Shown here in pieces: positions 11,891-25,300 of a DNA stretch of 64,000 bases. The position numbers were made by a program, and so were the translations under genes. The notes beneath the pieces are model-generated. The model was not told where the DNA came from and did no database searches. It worked only from the letters and a program-made list of their open reading frames with translations. Source of the DNA: Oenanthe sinensis (taxonomy: Eukaryota; Streptophyta; Magnoliopsida; Apiales; Apiaceae); contig CM053802.1 in the NCBI GenBank assembly GCA_028671895.1, forward strand, positions 36,742,201 to 36,806,200, in the 5' to 3' direction. Positions within the stretch are counted from its first letter, which is position 1, and each line of letters begins with the position of its first letter.

Positions 11891-12318
11891 TGTTACGGAT
11901 CAAAATCAAGTCCTCATAAGCTGTCTACATATCTCAAGAGTGTTTGAGAATCAAGCCAAAAAATATATTTCTAATGTTGAGGGGTTAGACCCTTTATATA
12001 GGCACACGAGGTCCTAGGAATCAGATTAAAATTAGGAGACTTGGTGGCCAAGTCTCCTAATGACAAGGTTGTTGAAACCACCCCAGGAATGAGAGCCCTC
12101 GTTGGACTCTTTCAGATAATATTTCCTTGATGATACGGTTTCTAGATCTTTCAGTGATGAAGGTCTCATAGGACTTTTCGGGCATTCTATTGAGCCTTTA
12201 TTAATTACGAAATAAATTGGGTTTCGGGCCTCATTAATTGGGTCATCCCTTTGGATCAAATTAGATTTAATTAATGCAATATTAATTATATTCCTAGAGT
12301 ATTTTTTAACCCATATCA
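11891..12318 (-). repeat. 5' LTR of the gypsy element
   Basis: Begins TGTTACGGATCA and ends CCCATATCA on the plus strand; aligns with 1787-2294. In element sense a TATA-like box (TATATAAAG) is at 11992-12000. It is the 5' LTR because the primer-binding-like sequence and gag lie directly to its left. Confidence 0.85.
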
Positions 12319-12521
12319 CACATCTACCGTTATTTTATCGCATGTCAGAGGTTACGTGTTTAACAAATTTTTATTATTAAAGTTTCTGAGAAAATATAAA
12401 TATATTCCTATTAAAATTTAAAGTTAGTTTACATAAATGTACTTAAATAGTTAAATGTGTAAGTTCAAATAAGGACATGAGATGCATGTTGAATATGGGA
12501 TTTCGAATGTGAATGTAGTGA

Positions 12522-13684
12522 ATGCTGGACAAAAAAAAATATATCACTAAGAAGGATAACTCTACGTCTAAAGCTGATAGGAACAAGGCTAAAAAACTAA
12601 AGACAAACAAACCATGTTGGTCTTGTGGACAGGTTGGTCATTGGAATAAGGACTGTTTGGTAAAGAAAGCTAAGAAATTTGAGGTGGTAGCTCGAGAAAA
12701 TATTGTGTTTCGACTTGGAACCACTGTTGGGCATGTAGTTAACATGATTGTTAGTGAGGCTGTTATTTCTGAAACCAATGACGAGTATGTTATCTCCAAA
12801 CCTGTACTACTTTGCACTTATCTTTCACATGAATGGTTGATTGATAAAGAAGTTAATGTGCATATTTGTGATGATATTACTTTGTTTGTATCTTATCGGC
12901 GGACTCATGGCGTGACAGTGATGTTGGGTAATGCTAGTGTTGCACAAGTGCTCAAAATAGGAAACGCGGACTTGAATTTTGCTTCTGGGCATGTTCTATC
13001 CCTCTAGAGTGCATTATGTTCCCGATAGTAAGTGGTAGTTGTTTAGTTAAGAATGATTTTAAACTTTCTTTGAAATGTAATAAGGTTGTGATTACATACA
13101 CTGATACATTTTTTGGCAAAAGTTACTTGTCTGACGGTTTATTTTTAATAAATGTTGAGCCTGTTGTGGGTAGTTTAATTAATGATATTATTGCTCCTTC
13201 TATTAATTGTGTTGAATCATCTGATTTATGGAATTCATGACTTGGTAATCTAAATTTTGGTGCTCTAAATAATATAATGAAATTATAGTTGATTCTAAAG
13301 AATGTCATTGATAAGAAATCTAAATGTCAAGTATATGTGATTGCTAAACAAACAAGAAAACCTTTTCATAATGTTATAACGTATTCAGGCTTATTAAATT
13401 TAGTAGACACTGACATATGTGAGTTTAATGGCATGTCAACCAAATACCATAAAATATATTTTATTACCTTTATAGATGATTGTATTAGATATTGTTATGT
13501 TTACTTGCTTAAACATAAAGATGAAGCACTTGAAAAATTCATTATATATAAAAATGAAGCTGAAACTCAAACCAGTAAGAAACTTAAAAGGTTGGTATCC
13601 GATAGAGGTAGTGAGTATACGAGTACCTCATTTGATGAATTTTGTAAAAGAAATGGTATAATTTATCAATATACTGTCAAATGA
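12522..13684 (+). pseudogene. Copia gag-pol fragment (knuckle, protease, integrase)
   Basis: Read in several pieces: a CCHC zinc knuckle (CWSCGQVGHWNKDC, about 12615-12656), a copia protease region (EWLIDKEVNVHICDD near 12830-12880), a GAG-pre-integrase segment near 13220-13290 and an integrase core (FIDDCIRY and DRGSEYTS). The protease active site keeps Asp but has Lys-Glu in place of Ser/Thr-Gly. Stops occur at 13005, 13238 and near 13287. The sequence loses coding similarity at about 13680, just before the third catalytic block. RT and RNase H are absent. It is not from copia elements A, B or D: its knuckle and protease differ. Confidence 0.75.
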
Positions 13685-13995
13685 AATGTGAAAATTATGA
13701 AATGAGAAGATTGAAGACATATGTTGGTTAAGCTCTAGCTAATGCAGAATAGAGAACGCTCAAATCATTTCTACAATGAAATACATCTTTTATAAGGGTA
13801 ACCAAAGAGCAGAACTTTTAAAGATATTATAAACAATATGCAATGCATATGAGTTAAGAGCGATATAGTGTCAAATCAAATGTGAAAATGATGAAATGAA
13901 AAGATTGAAGTCATATGTTGGTTAAGCTCTAGCTGATGTAGAAGAGAGAATGCTCACATCATTTCTACAAAGAAATACATCTTTTATAAGGGTAA
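13675..13995 (+). repeat. Direct duplication of ~130 bp, ~193 bp apart
   Basis: 13675-13800 and 13868-13995 share TGTCAAATNAAATGTGAAAA, the ATGTTGGTTAAGCTCTAGCT block and the CATCTTTTATAAGGGTAA block with few differences. The first copy begins exactly where the copia integrase fragment stops being recognisable. No ORF crosses it. Confidence 0.75.
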
Positions 13996-14118
13996 AAAAT
14001 GTATCATGGTGTTTTCTTCATTTCATATTGTTCAAAGTTTATAGTCTTATACATTAGTTTTGACATCATCAAATTTTGATTTATGCTTAAATTTTATAAA
14101 GCATAAATAGGGGGATAT

Positions 14119-14804
14119 TGTTAGGAATATATTAATTTGATGATGCACAAACTACTAGAACAAAGTCTAGCATAACATATACCTGTAGCAGAATAGAATA
14201 AGTCATTTTAGTCTCTGACTAAGTAAATATTATTATAGTCTAGTTTCTACTATCTGGGGATATCATAGACCCTGTACATGTGTAATTGTTGATTTGTTCA
14301 TAGAAAATTTTCAGAAGAATCAGGATAAGTGTCTAGAAACTTATCAGAGTATGCTGACTATCAGAGTCTAAAGAAAGACAGAGTCTAGAGTTGATCAGAG
14401 TCTGAAGACTGTCGAAGTTTAGAATATTGCAGAGTCTATATAACTGAGTCTATTTATGGAAGGAGGTGATTCCCAGAAGGAAAGTCTTTCAAGAAAGGAC
14501 AAACAAGTCAATGATATGTTATGGGAAGGAAACATAATTGTGCAAGGAAACTATCAGCTAATGGATATGAATTTATTCTTGATTTATTTTATTTTATTTT
14601 TTATTAGTTATTAGATAGCTCTTTATATAAAGACTCTAAGTAATTCATTATAAGATGTCGAATAATTAAGAGATCATAGAGATAGAGAAATTTGTTGTGA
14701 AACACAAAGAAACTACTAGAGTTTGTGTACATCACGAGAGAGTTTGTATCCATTAATAAATAATATAAACAATATAATATTCTTATTTTTATGTTTCTTC
14801 TTTG

Positions 14805-14810
<6 letters not shown>
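14119..14810 (+). repeat. Truncated 3' LTR related to copia element B
   Basis: Starts TGTTAGGAATATATT like the element-sense start of LTR B (41171-41898, 52923-53682). It is preceded by the same 3' region and polypurine tract (AAGCATAAATAGGGGGATAT, to 14118). TATATAA is at 14634-14640. CAGAGTCTA-type motifs typical of B recur at about 14360-14460. The match to B stops at the (TA)n tract at 14811, so the U5 end is missing. Apart from the 3' region in 14035-14118 no internal sequence of this element is present. Confidence 0.75.

Positions 14811-14891
<81 letters not shown>
14811..14891. repeat. (TA)n microsatellite
   Basis: An uninterrupted TA dinucleotide run of about 40 units. It truncates the B-related LTR on its left and borders an AT-rich repeat unit on its right. 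Confidence 0.95.
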
Positions 14892-14893
<2 letters not shown>

Positions 14894-15484
14894 TAGTGAT
14901 CTGGTATAAAGTAAGCTTAGAATAAAAAGTAGAAAGTAGGATCCACTACCACGTGAAAGTGGGATCCACTATCACGTCAACAAATGATGATGTGGCACTA
15001 GAACCCACTGTCATGTCATCAGGTATTCGATCACTAATTTATATTAGATAAATCACTAATTTGTACTACAAAAAACACTAATTTGTATTATAAGAATCAT
15101 CAAAATTACTAGTTCCCACTATAAACATATGTTACCAGATCGAAATTCGATCACTAATTTATTTTAGATAAATCACTAATTTGTACTATAAAAATCAGTA
15201 ATTTCCATTATAAGAATCACCAAAATCATCAATGTTGTTAAATAAGTACATAAGGATATCATTAGAAGAATGGAAGTCGTCGGAATATAGCACATATGGT
15301 ATGGAAACTGATCGTTGGGAGATATAGAAAAATATGGTGAAGTTAGATTTAGAAAAAAGTTCACCAATCAGTGGGAAAAATCAAATTATAAACGGAGGGA
15401 ATTGAGTGTATTTAATTAGTGTCGGAGTTTATTTGGTTGTGTACTTATGTGACCTATTTTTTACTTTCTAGTAGAGTAGGATTC

Positions 15485-15487
<3 letters not shown>
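14892..15487. repeat. TA-flanked repeat unit, copy 1
   Basis: Starts GCTAGTGATCTGGTA and ends GTAGAGTAGGATTCTACA between two (TA)n tracts. It shares its ends and a ~300-bp core (ATCGAAATTCGATCAC, AATCACCAAAATCA, CTGATCGTTGGGAGAT) with copy 2 at 15565-16384. No coding potential. In reverse complement it starts TCCTA and ends ACTAG; TC/CTAG ends recall Helitrons, but I see no GC hairpin near the end. Unclassified. Confidence 0.6.

Positions 15488-15564
<77 letters not shown>
15488..15564. repeat. (TA)n microsatellite
   Basis: A second uninterrupted TA run, between the two related repeat units. Confidence 0.95.
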
Positions 15565-16487
<923 letters not shown>

Positions 16488-16496
16488 GGTTTTAAA

Positions 16497-18056
16497 ATGG
16501 AAACTAATAATAGTGAATTTATAAAAAAATTAGAACAAAAATTAAATGATTTACACCTTAGGGCTTTATCACAAGAGGAAGAATCTTCAAAAAGAATATT
16601 CTAGTGATAATTCCTCATAAATATCTGATGATGTTAATCAATTAACAAATATGTTTGCAAAATTAGACGTTAATAAAGAAATAAATCTTATATATGCGTC
16701 TAAACCTCTTGCTAAATATTATTACAAGAGACCTTTTCCTCAGGATCTTCTTTTTGAAGAACGATAACCTTTTTAACATTACTACTTAGGAAAAACCATT
16801 TATGAATGGAATATAGATGGTTTAAATGTAAACAAATTTTAGATGTAATACATAAAATTATTATGTATTCAACTGTCTGTAAACAATATAGAAATAGCGA
16901 TAGCGCTATAGCATCTTTTATAACCACAGGATTTGTGGGTCAACTTAGGGGTTGGTGGGATCATTATATTACTGATTCTCAAAGAAGTGAAATTATGAAT
17001 CATAAGAAATTGGTTAAAATAGAACCAAATAATCCCGAAAACCAGGCAGTCATACCAACTGGAGAAGAAGATGCAGTTTATATATTGTGTCTTTCTATAT
17101 TACAACATTTTGTTGGAACTACAGTTCCAATAGGATAAAAATTACAAACACTTCTTCAGAACCTTAGGTGTCCTTCATTGACCCATTTTAGATGGTATAA
17201 GGATACCTTTTTATCTAGGGTTTATCAATTATCAAACCCTAATTCTACCCATTGAAAGTCTAAATTTATAGATGGTCTTCCTCATCTTTTTGTAGAAAAG
17301 GTTAGGCAATCATTAAGAATAAAAAATGATGGAATAAATATTAATTATTCCGACCTAACTTATGGACAGCTCATAAGTAGTTGTATAAATGAAGGATTAG
17401 CTTTATGTAATGACATTAAGCTAAAAAAAATAATTAAAAAAGAAAAAAATTTCAGAGAAACACCAGATTGGTGAATTCTGTGAGCAATTTGCTTTTGACT
17501 TAGAAAAATCTCTTAGGCCTCCAGAGGCTCATAAAGCCAAAGGAAAACAAAAAATTGTCTATAAGAAGAATAAATCTTATAAAAACAAAAATATTATGAA
17601 AAACCTTATAAGAAAAATTATAAGACACAATTTTATGCCATGAATAAACAAAAGGAAAAACCTTTTATTCCTAAGGGAAAAAGAAAAGCTAAAAAATTGG
17701 ACGTAACCTACCACAAGTGTGGAAATGTAGGGCACTATGCTAACAAATGTTGGACTAAGAAAACCTTAAATGAATTAGAAGATGAACAATTACGTTCTCA
17801 GTTAAAGAAGATTATGATTATAAGTTCAGAATCAGAATCAGAATCCTCTAATGAAGAAGAGGATTTAGAATTGTTTAATCATACCACATTAAAATCATCA
17901 TCCCCTGACAATAAAGATTGTCAGTGTAATGAACATAGTTATTGGAAATCTATAGTAGAAATGAATGGATTAAATGTCATCACTTCAGATGAAAAAGAGG
18001 CTAATAGAGGCCATAGATTCTATCAGGGATCTCAAATTAAAATAAAAAATGATTGA
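16497..18056 (+). pseudogene. Pararetroviral capsid-like region with zinc knuckle
   Basis: Starts with an ATG at 16497 and stops after about 37 codons; the frame then changes several times. The 16806-17138 part contains the conserved GGWWDHY-like block (here LRGWWDHYI) found in caulimovirid capsid proteins. 17340-17470 holds a Lys-rich segment. The basic stretch near 17640-17700 leads to a knuckle at about 17710-17750 whose first Cys is Tyr (Y-H-K-C-G...H...C), so one zinc ligand is lost. A Ser/Glu-rich acidic segment follows. Stops at 16608-16613, near 16767, 17136 and near 17256 interrupt it. Confidence 0.7.
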
Positions 18057-18645
18057 AGTTTTAATTAAAAAGAATAAAGAATCTCCTTTAATAACTACAA
18101 AACCTTATCAAATAAGTGAGGTATTACAAAGATTTCAACAATCTAATATTAAAGAAACTCCAGTTTCTGTAATAGATTTAAAAAGAGAAATAACTCTATT
18201 AAAATCTGAAATAAGTCAGATTAAACAAAGTAATGATAGGTTATCCAATAGAGTAACCTTATTAGAAGTAGAAACTTTTACTAAGGAAGAAGATGTTCCT
18301 ACAATCAGTAATCCAGAAGGTTCTGATTACCTTCATCTTTTAGAACAAGTAACATCACAAAAATGGTTTGTGAAAATTACTTTAGTCATAGATAAAGATT
18401 TTATCTTAGAAAATGAGATAGCACTAGTAGATAGTGGTGCTGATTTAAATTGTATACAGGAAAGAATTATTCCTACAAAATATTTTGAGAAAATCACTCA
18501 ATCTTTTTCTCATGCAAGAGGAGATAAGTTAAGGGTAAAATATAAATTATCCAACGCTTATATTTGTAATCAAGAGATTTGTTTACCAACATCTTTTATT
18601 TTGGTAAAAAACATGGGTTATCTTAGGAACCCCTTTTCTTCATAA
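18049..18645 (+). pseudogene. Pararetroviral protease region
   Basis: Overlaps the previous frame by 8 nt at an A-rich run, probably a single-base shift inside one former polyprotein. It has a coiled-coil-like heptad region (LKSEISQIKQSNDRLSNRV) and then the retropepsin active site ALVDSGADLNCIQE. It would have processed the polyprotein. A new frame follows at 18650. Confidence 0.7.
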
Positions 18646-18649
18646 GATT

Positions 18650-20278
18650 ATGCCTATTAAAATGGTAAATCAAAATGGCATATTAGCCACTATACGAGGA
18701 AAAGAAACCTTATTCAAATTCATTACCGACCCTCATACACGTGTGTTAAATGAAGTAAGAGATATTCTCTTAAATAAAGAAAAACAATTATGTTTTCTTA
18801 AAGAAGAAATAAATAAATTAAATATTAATGAACAGATTAATAAAAGTAATGTTTAGGTTCAAATAAAATCAATTGAACAACAATTTCAAACAGAGGTTTG
18901 TAACAACCTTCCTAATGCTTTTTGGGATAGGAAGAAACATTTTATTTCCTTACCTTATATAGAAGGACTTGATGAAAAGCAAATCCCTACGAAAGCCAGA
19001 CCTGCTCAAACGAACAAAGAATACTTAGAACTATGTAAGAATGAAATAAACTCTCTAATAGAGAAAAAATTGATTAGAAAATCTAAATCTCCATGGAGTT
19101 GCACAACTTTTTATGTAAATAATGCAGCAGAAAAGGAACGAGGAGTTCCTAGATTAGTTATTAATTACAAACCCCTTAATAAGGTGTTAAAATGGATTAG
19201 GTATCCAATTCCTAATAAAAAGGATTTATTAGATAGATTAAACGATGCTCTAATCTTTTCAAAATTTGATATGAAATCAAGATATTGGCAGATTCAAATT
19301 ACTGAATCTGATAGTTATAAAACTGCTTTTACAGTCCCATTCGGACATTTCGAATGGAATGTAGTCTCCTTTGGATTAAAAAATGCTCATTCTGAATTTC
19401 AGAATATTATGAATGATATTTTTAATCCATACACATAATTTTTATAATTATTTATATTGATGATGTTTTAGTATATTCTAAAACAATAGAACAGCACATA
19501 AAATATTTAAAAATATTTAAAAATTTAATTAAACGTAATATGTTAGTTATATCTATCCCAAAGATGAAATTATTTCAGACTCAGGTTAGATTCCTTGGTC
19601 ATATTATTAATCAAGGAAAAATTATTCTTATAGATAGAAATATTGAATTTGCTTATAAATTTCATGATATAATAACTGATACAAAACAACTACAAAGATT
19701 TTTAGGTAGTCTAAATTACATAGCAGATTACTATGAAAACTTAGCTATAGATACAACAATTCTGTACTCAAGACTTAAAAAGAATGCTAGTCCTTAGACT
19801 GAAAAACACTCTCAGGCCATCAGGACTATTAAAGCAAAGGTAAAATGTTTACCTTGTTTATCTTTCGCAAACCCAAAATATTTCAAAATAGTTGAAGCCG
19901 ATGCCTCAAACTTAGGATATGGTGGTAACCTAAAACAGGAAAATCCAGAAACTAAAAAGGAAATCTTAGTAAGATTTACTTCAGGAAAATGGAATCCTAC
20001 TCAGTCAAAATACTCGACTATTAATAAAGAAATGCTTTATATTATCAGATGTATATCTAAATTTCAAGATGATTTATTAAATAATTTTTTTTATTGTGAA
20101 TTGATTGTAGTTCAGCAAAATCAATTATAGAAAAGGATCTTAAAAATCTTGTAGCAAAACATATTTTTGCAGGATGGCAAGCTCAGCTCTCTTCTTTTGA
20201 ATTCGATATTCAATATATAAAAGGAGAAAATAATTATCTTGCTGATTATTTAACCCGAGAATTTTTACAGGGTCAATG
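18650..20278 (+). pseudogene. Pararetroviral reverse transcriptase and RNase H
   Basis: RT blocks follow in order: a SPWSCTTFYV segment, RLVINYKPLN, FSKFDMKSRYWQI, FGLKNAHSEFQ and the intact YIDD catalytic loop at 19452-19463. Then come VRFLGHIINQGK and an RNase H region (EADASNLGYGG, SGKWNPTQSKYSTINKEML, DYLTREFLQGQ). Frame changes occur near 18855, 19440, 19530 and 20100, and there is a stop at 19795. Order and motifs match caulimovirid RT-RH; no integrase follows, unlike gypsy or copia pol. No full-length enzyme can be made. Confidence 0.8.
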
Positions 20279-20473
20279 ACAACCCCTAATAGGGGAAGAG
20301 GTCACGATAGATATTGCCGTGGTCGAGGATATGGGAGTAACAATACGCTACCTCATCAACAACCTAATGTTCCCATAATTAGGGATTGGACAACCTATCA
20401 TAATAGAGCTAGAAGGGTGCAACAATTACCTGCCCCTCCTTCTCAGAAAAAGGAAGATATACCTTCCTCGTAA
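20276..20473 (+). CDS. Short ORF after the pararetroviral RNase H
   Basis: 65 codons, starting with an ATG that overlaps the TGA ending the RT-RNase H frame (ATGA at 20276-20279). The N-terminal part is Gly/Arg-rich (GRGHDRYCRGRGYG), the C-terminal part Pro/Gln/Lys-rich. It could be a genuine second viral ORF read by termination-reinitiation, or the tail of the polyprotein after a frame change. I do not recognise a domain. Expression in the plant is unlikely. Confidence 0.45.
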   Translation: MTTPNRGRGHDRYCRGRGYGSNNTLPHQQPNVPIIRDWTTYHNRARRVQQLPAPPSQKKEDIPSS

Positions 20474-21690
20474 TCATCCAATAAGATAATATCTTATAAA
20501 GATGCATTTGAATTGCAATTCTATTAGTTGAAATAAATATTCATTTGAATTGATGTAATTACAATCTTTTCACAATTTTTTGCTATTAAGTGAACAAATG
20601 AAGGCTCGTTAGTGTTAGTAACAAAAGTTAAGATATTTTAAATAATATTCAATTTAACTTTTAAGAAAATAATAATAATAATACTCAACTCAACATTAAT
20701 TAGAGCAAAAACCACGATACATTACAAATTACTAATATTATTTGAGTCTTAACTACATCAAAAGTCACAAGACATTACAAATTACAAATACTATTTGAGT
20801 TTATAATTTTTTTTGGAAAGCTATTTTAATCTATAATTGATTGGATTAAAGTTTGCTTAAACTTGTATATTGTTAATTATCAATTTTTCTAAAATGTTAA
20901 AATATTAGTTAAAATTCTAAAATCTTATATTATACTTTAATATTTTCTCTCAAAAACTCCCATTTTAGGTAGAAAAAAAAAAGAATAATGAATAATAAAA
21001 AAGAATAATAATAATAAAAAGAATAAATTTTTTAAAAAGATTAAATTTTTTAATTAAATAAGAAAAATAAAATTTTAATATGGGTTTGATGTGAATAATG
21101 AATTTTAGTAAATTTAAAATTAGTGTTTTAAAACTCTGTAAATGGATTTAATTCTACTAATTTTCTCATATTATTTTCGAGCTGTCAAGAGTATATAGTT
21201 GTTGTAAATCTCTCTCAACATACAAATCTTAATTCTTTTAATTTGTATAAGATATAAGTTATATATTGTTCCCAACTATATAATATATAAGATAGAAGAA
21301 CTAGTCTAAAACATCCTTTTTAGACGAATAAGTGTACACACTTTTTGAATATTATTAAAGCAAAGTGGGTAAAAAATACGAATAAGATGATATCACTAGT
21401 AAAGATATGTCTAATATATTTTAAAATGAAATTTATGAAATTTTAAAATTATAACGATAATATTTAAATTGTATTTAAAATTCATTTAATATAATTATAA
21501 AAAAAATTAAATAAGACAATTTTTTTAAAAAAAGTGAATAATTATCTAAACAGAATGAAATTCTTATTTTATACAATTAAATTATTAATCAAAATTAAAT
21601 ACACAAAATTAAAATTTCAAGTTTTATTAACAGAATAACCAAGCCACACTTAAATTACCTTAAAAAATGATTAGATTGCTATATATATAC
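20474..21690. other. AT-rich intergenic DNA, nothing recognised
   Basis: No ORF with family resemblance, no LTR ends and no RNA gene seen. It contains simple AAT and A/T-rich stretches (for example 20940-21080). Confidence 0.6.
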
Positions 21691-21958
21691 TCCCTCCGTC
21701 CCATTACTATATACTTATTATTTTTGAATACTAATTTTCATTATTACACCCGCTACTTCTCCAATTTTTACTCTTTTTTTATTAAATAAATACTATTACA
21801 CTCATTAATTTCTCCCATATCTTCAAATCTATTATTAAATATTGATAAATCTCATTACTTTACTTATTTTTTAACTAATTTTATTCATTTTTTTCTTATT
21901 TTTTTTTAATTTTCGTCAAAATCAAATAAGCTCGCATAAAATGGCAACTGCGAGTGTA
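21691..21958. mobile_element. Stowaway-like MITE
   Basis: Begins CTCCCTCCGTCCCATTA, the terminal sequence typical of plant Stowaway MITEs, next to TA. The far end is degenerate (AATGGCAACTGCGAGTGTA around 21940-21958). About 270 bp, AT-rich, non-coding. It lies about 390 bp upstream of the K+ channel start codon, close to the promoter. Confidence 0.6.
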
Positions 21959-22044
21959 TATATATGCACCTGCATACGGAAGCATAATCATTAGTACCAG
22001 CTAATTGCATCTTTTCTCTGTATAGTCATATATACATGTACTAC

Positions 22045-22052
22045 TATATATA
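22045..22052 (+). promoter_or_regulatory. Probable TATA box of the K+ channel gene
   Basis: TATATATA about 300 bp before the ATG at 22353, followed by a pyrimidine-rich region (22130-22270) suitable as a 5' UTR. A second TA-rich stretch at 21957-21965 is an alternative. Confidence 0.4.
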
Positions 22053-22352
22053 CACGAGTACAGAGCCAATAAAGGAGCCAAAACCTCGGTTACATAGATA
22101 TCCATTATTCAAAAAAGATCTTTCTCATCGAATCTCACATTAAATTTTCGTGTTCTAGAATCTCCATCTCGCTATTCTCTACATACTCAACCCCTTAGTT
22201 TACGTTCTTTCTGCTTCTACTCCTCTAATAATCATCTTCTCTACATATACATAATCTTTTCGTCTACATAATCATCTTATGTTTGCTGAAACTTAAATTA
22301 ATTTTTTTACTTGAAAATTATATATTTGTAAAAGAATTCTAGTGATTGAAGA

Positions 22353-25300
22353 ATGATAACAAATAGAAGAAGCAGAGCAGGGACAGAAGGTGAAAAACAT
22401 GGAGAGGAGACGAGTTGGAGAAATGGAGAAAATAGAAGTGAAACAAATGAGTACGAAATGGAGGATCTGAGCGATGATATACAAGAGTCAAGAGGACATC
22501 ATTTGGCTCGAATCGCAAATGAGTTTGAACTCGGTATGGATCCTAATAGGAGAAAATATAGCAGAGAACATATCTTTCACGGTCTCAAAGATCTCTTCAG
22601 AGGTTGCTCCGTTCATCCTGATAACAGGTTCTTTAACTATGATCTCGTTCGATTTTCCGATAAATAACTTATAAGTTAAAAAATATACATATATTTTTCA
22701 ACTTATAATTACTCGTTCAGATACAGTAAACGGAGTTTGTGTCAACCAAAATATCTTGCCCAACTCGATTAAAAATCTGTTATTTTTATTTTTGATGGTA
22801 ATGTTAATTATATTATCGTTTTTTTGAAACCGAATGGTGATGGCAGTTTTTTCGTACATTCGTTAATATATGATTTCAAAATAATTTGGTTACTAAAATT
22901 TTTATGTAGCTTATTTTAATATTTTTTTACATATTTTCAATTTTTTTTAGATAAATATTTATTTAAGAATTTTAAAACCAAATATGATTTTCAAAATTGA
23001 AAATAAGTTACTTATTTTTAGAAAAAATATATACATACTTATAGTCTTTTTGAAAATAAGTACTTATTTTCAGAAAATAAATTAAGCCGCGCTATGTACA
23101 AGTTTAAAATACAAAAGTAATACGATTATGATCTCAGGTTTGATTTTCGGTCATCCGAATATTATTCTCGGCACGAATATTACAGGATTAGAAAAAAGCA
23201 GTTAACGCGATCCTGAAACGGTAAATCCAAAATTTAGGTCCGAAAATTTATAATTGAATCAGTTGGGGGTGGAACACTTTATAGTGTATCCTTTTTGTTT
23301 CTTTCTTTAGTCAAGTGGAGGAACCTTTCCTGAATAAACACGTGACCTCTGCCGACTTGGGTTTTATCACAAAAAGTTCATTTCCCAGTGATTTTGTCCT
23401 TTAAAAGTGGTATACTATCTGGGTATAATTCCTCTCATTTCTTTATAAATGGGTTGAACACGGATATCAAGAAAAGTTAATAAAGTAATAAAGAAGTATA
23501 AGAAAAATAAGTAAAGTGGTGAGACTCATTAATATTTAAGGTATAAAGTGAATATGTTAGAGAAAAGTATCGGGTGTAATTGCTTTTTATATTATAAAAT
23601 TTTATTATTTTTGAAAACGTAAAGAATCGAGAGAAATATTCAAAAAAGGAAACAGTAAATAAATGAATGAGACATATGTATTGTAGTTTTATACAACATG
23701 ATTTAATTTGTTAATTTTTATATATGGGTCGATAGAAAATTAATTATTATTTTTTGTATGCAATGTATTTGATCAAAGGGGATCGTTTGACTTATTTTAT
23801 AATATATTATTACATTTTCGGAAAATGTTAAGAATCAAATGGGACGTTGGAGGGAGTATATATTTTTCCACTTATAAGTAGCTAAAGGCAATGGGGGATG
23901 AGTTTAATCATGAAGCAGACTTCAGTTGAGTTTATATCCCAGGAAAAAACAAAAATAAAATATATTTTACAACTTCTAATAAACAGAACATAATTTCTGG
24001 AATTTTTTTGCTGAGTAATAAAAGATTATAATTACTTTGGTTGCTTGCAAACTGCAAAACATGTTGTAGTATTTCAATCATGCGATGAGGTCCAATGCAG
24101 GTGGTATCATGCATGGGAGCAATTCATATTGCTCTGGGCAATGTACTCATCTTTTTTTACACCATTCGAGTTCGGGTTCTTCAGGGGATTGCCAAGAAAC
24201 AGAAACCTCTTCTTATTGGATATTGCTGGACAAACAGTTTTTGTTATTGACATTGTGCTGCAATTCTTTGTGGCCTACAGAGATAGGCAAACATACAAGA
24301 TGATCTACAAGCGCTATCCAATAGCTATGCGGTATGTTTTTTTTGTCCAATATTGCTAAACAAGATGTGCCTGTTCATCACTCTCCCTCTCTCTTACTTT
24401 GTCTCAAATCTTTGGCAGGTATTTGAAATCTCATTTTATCGTTGATTGTTTGGGCTGTTTTCCATGGGATATCATTTATGGGGTATTAATCTTTGGTAAC
24501 ATTACAGTTTTGATTTTTTATATATTGTTTTTATACATGTGATAAAGTTTTATTCTTTATTTTCCTCAGAGCAGCCTTATGTTTTGATTATTCTTCTCAG
24601 AGAAGCCTTGCCTATTTAATTCCCCTCTTACATTTCTTCCCTGGTCTGATTCAGCTCACCATAGATATCTAAATAATTGTGTAGTGCTTTACTCTTTATG
24701 AGAATTTCATGTTTTACATATAACGTTTTATTTGTTTGAATCGTCTAGTTCCTATATTCATGTATAAAGAAATCCGCTGCATCTTCATGCTACTGGTGAG
24801 CCACATGCCTGTATTTTCAAAACTCTGAAAGATAAGGCCAATTGTGTGTGCTCCACTCATGCTTTACTAGGGGATGTCAGATGCCAACAAGGGAATATAA
24901 ATTATTTTTGATACCGACTAAAACTTTTTAATGACGTCCCCTTGTTGTATTTTTGAGTTCTATCTTCGGCATTTGCCTTCCACGAATAATACTTTTGTAA
25001 GGCAAAATTGCTTCAGAACGAATCACAGGTATTTCACAAAATGCAAGGTCATCACAACAATTCATTATTTTTTCCTCCCATTAAAAGAGGGGAAAGTATA
25101 AAAAGGTTCAAATGTTATAGGTTTCATCTAGTAGAAAGCGTAGAAGAAGTATAAAAGTTATTGATTTGATGGCTACATTTATATTAAATGATTAGCTTGC
25201 ACTAACATTTCCGCGGCAACTAGTTTCCATGCACCTGTATCCACATATATATAATATTGATCATTTAATCAAATATGGACATTCATATATTAATTTTAGC

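Larger units (their letters stand above)
1787..12318 (-). mobile_element. Ty3/gypsy LTR retrotransposon, Tat-like, decayed
   Basis: Complete but inactive element read on the minus strand: 5' LTR on the right (11891-12318), PBS, gag, protease, RT, RNase H, integrase, a long 3' region with an antisense ORF, PPT, and 3' LTR on the left (1787-2294). PR-RT-RH-INT order is Ty3/gypsy. The antisense ORF and tandem repeats between integrase and the 3' LTR are known for the Tat lineage (Ogre/Retand group), which I use for the lineage call. Flanking 5-mers CACGT (1782-1786) and CACAT (12319-12323) differ by one G/A change and are the probable target duplication. Confidence 0.85.

Noticed and set aside
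12522..14810. Treating the copia gag-pol fragment and the B-type LTR as one element
   Set aside because: The knuckle and protease of the fragment differ from element B while the LTR and its 3' region match B, so two elements are more likely.
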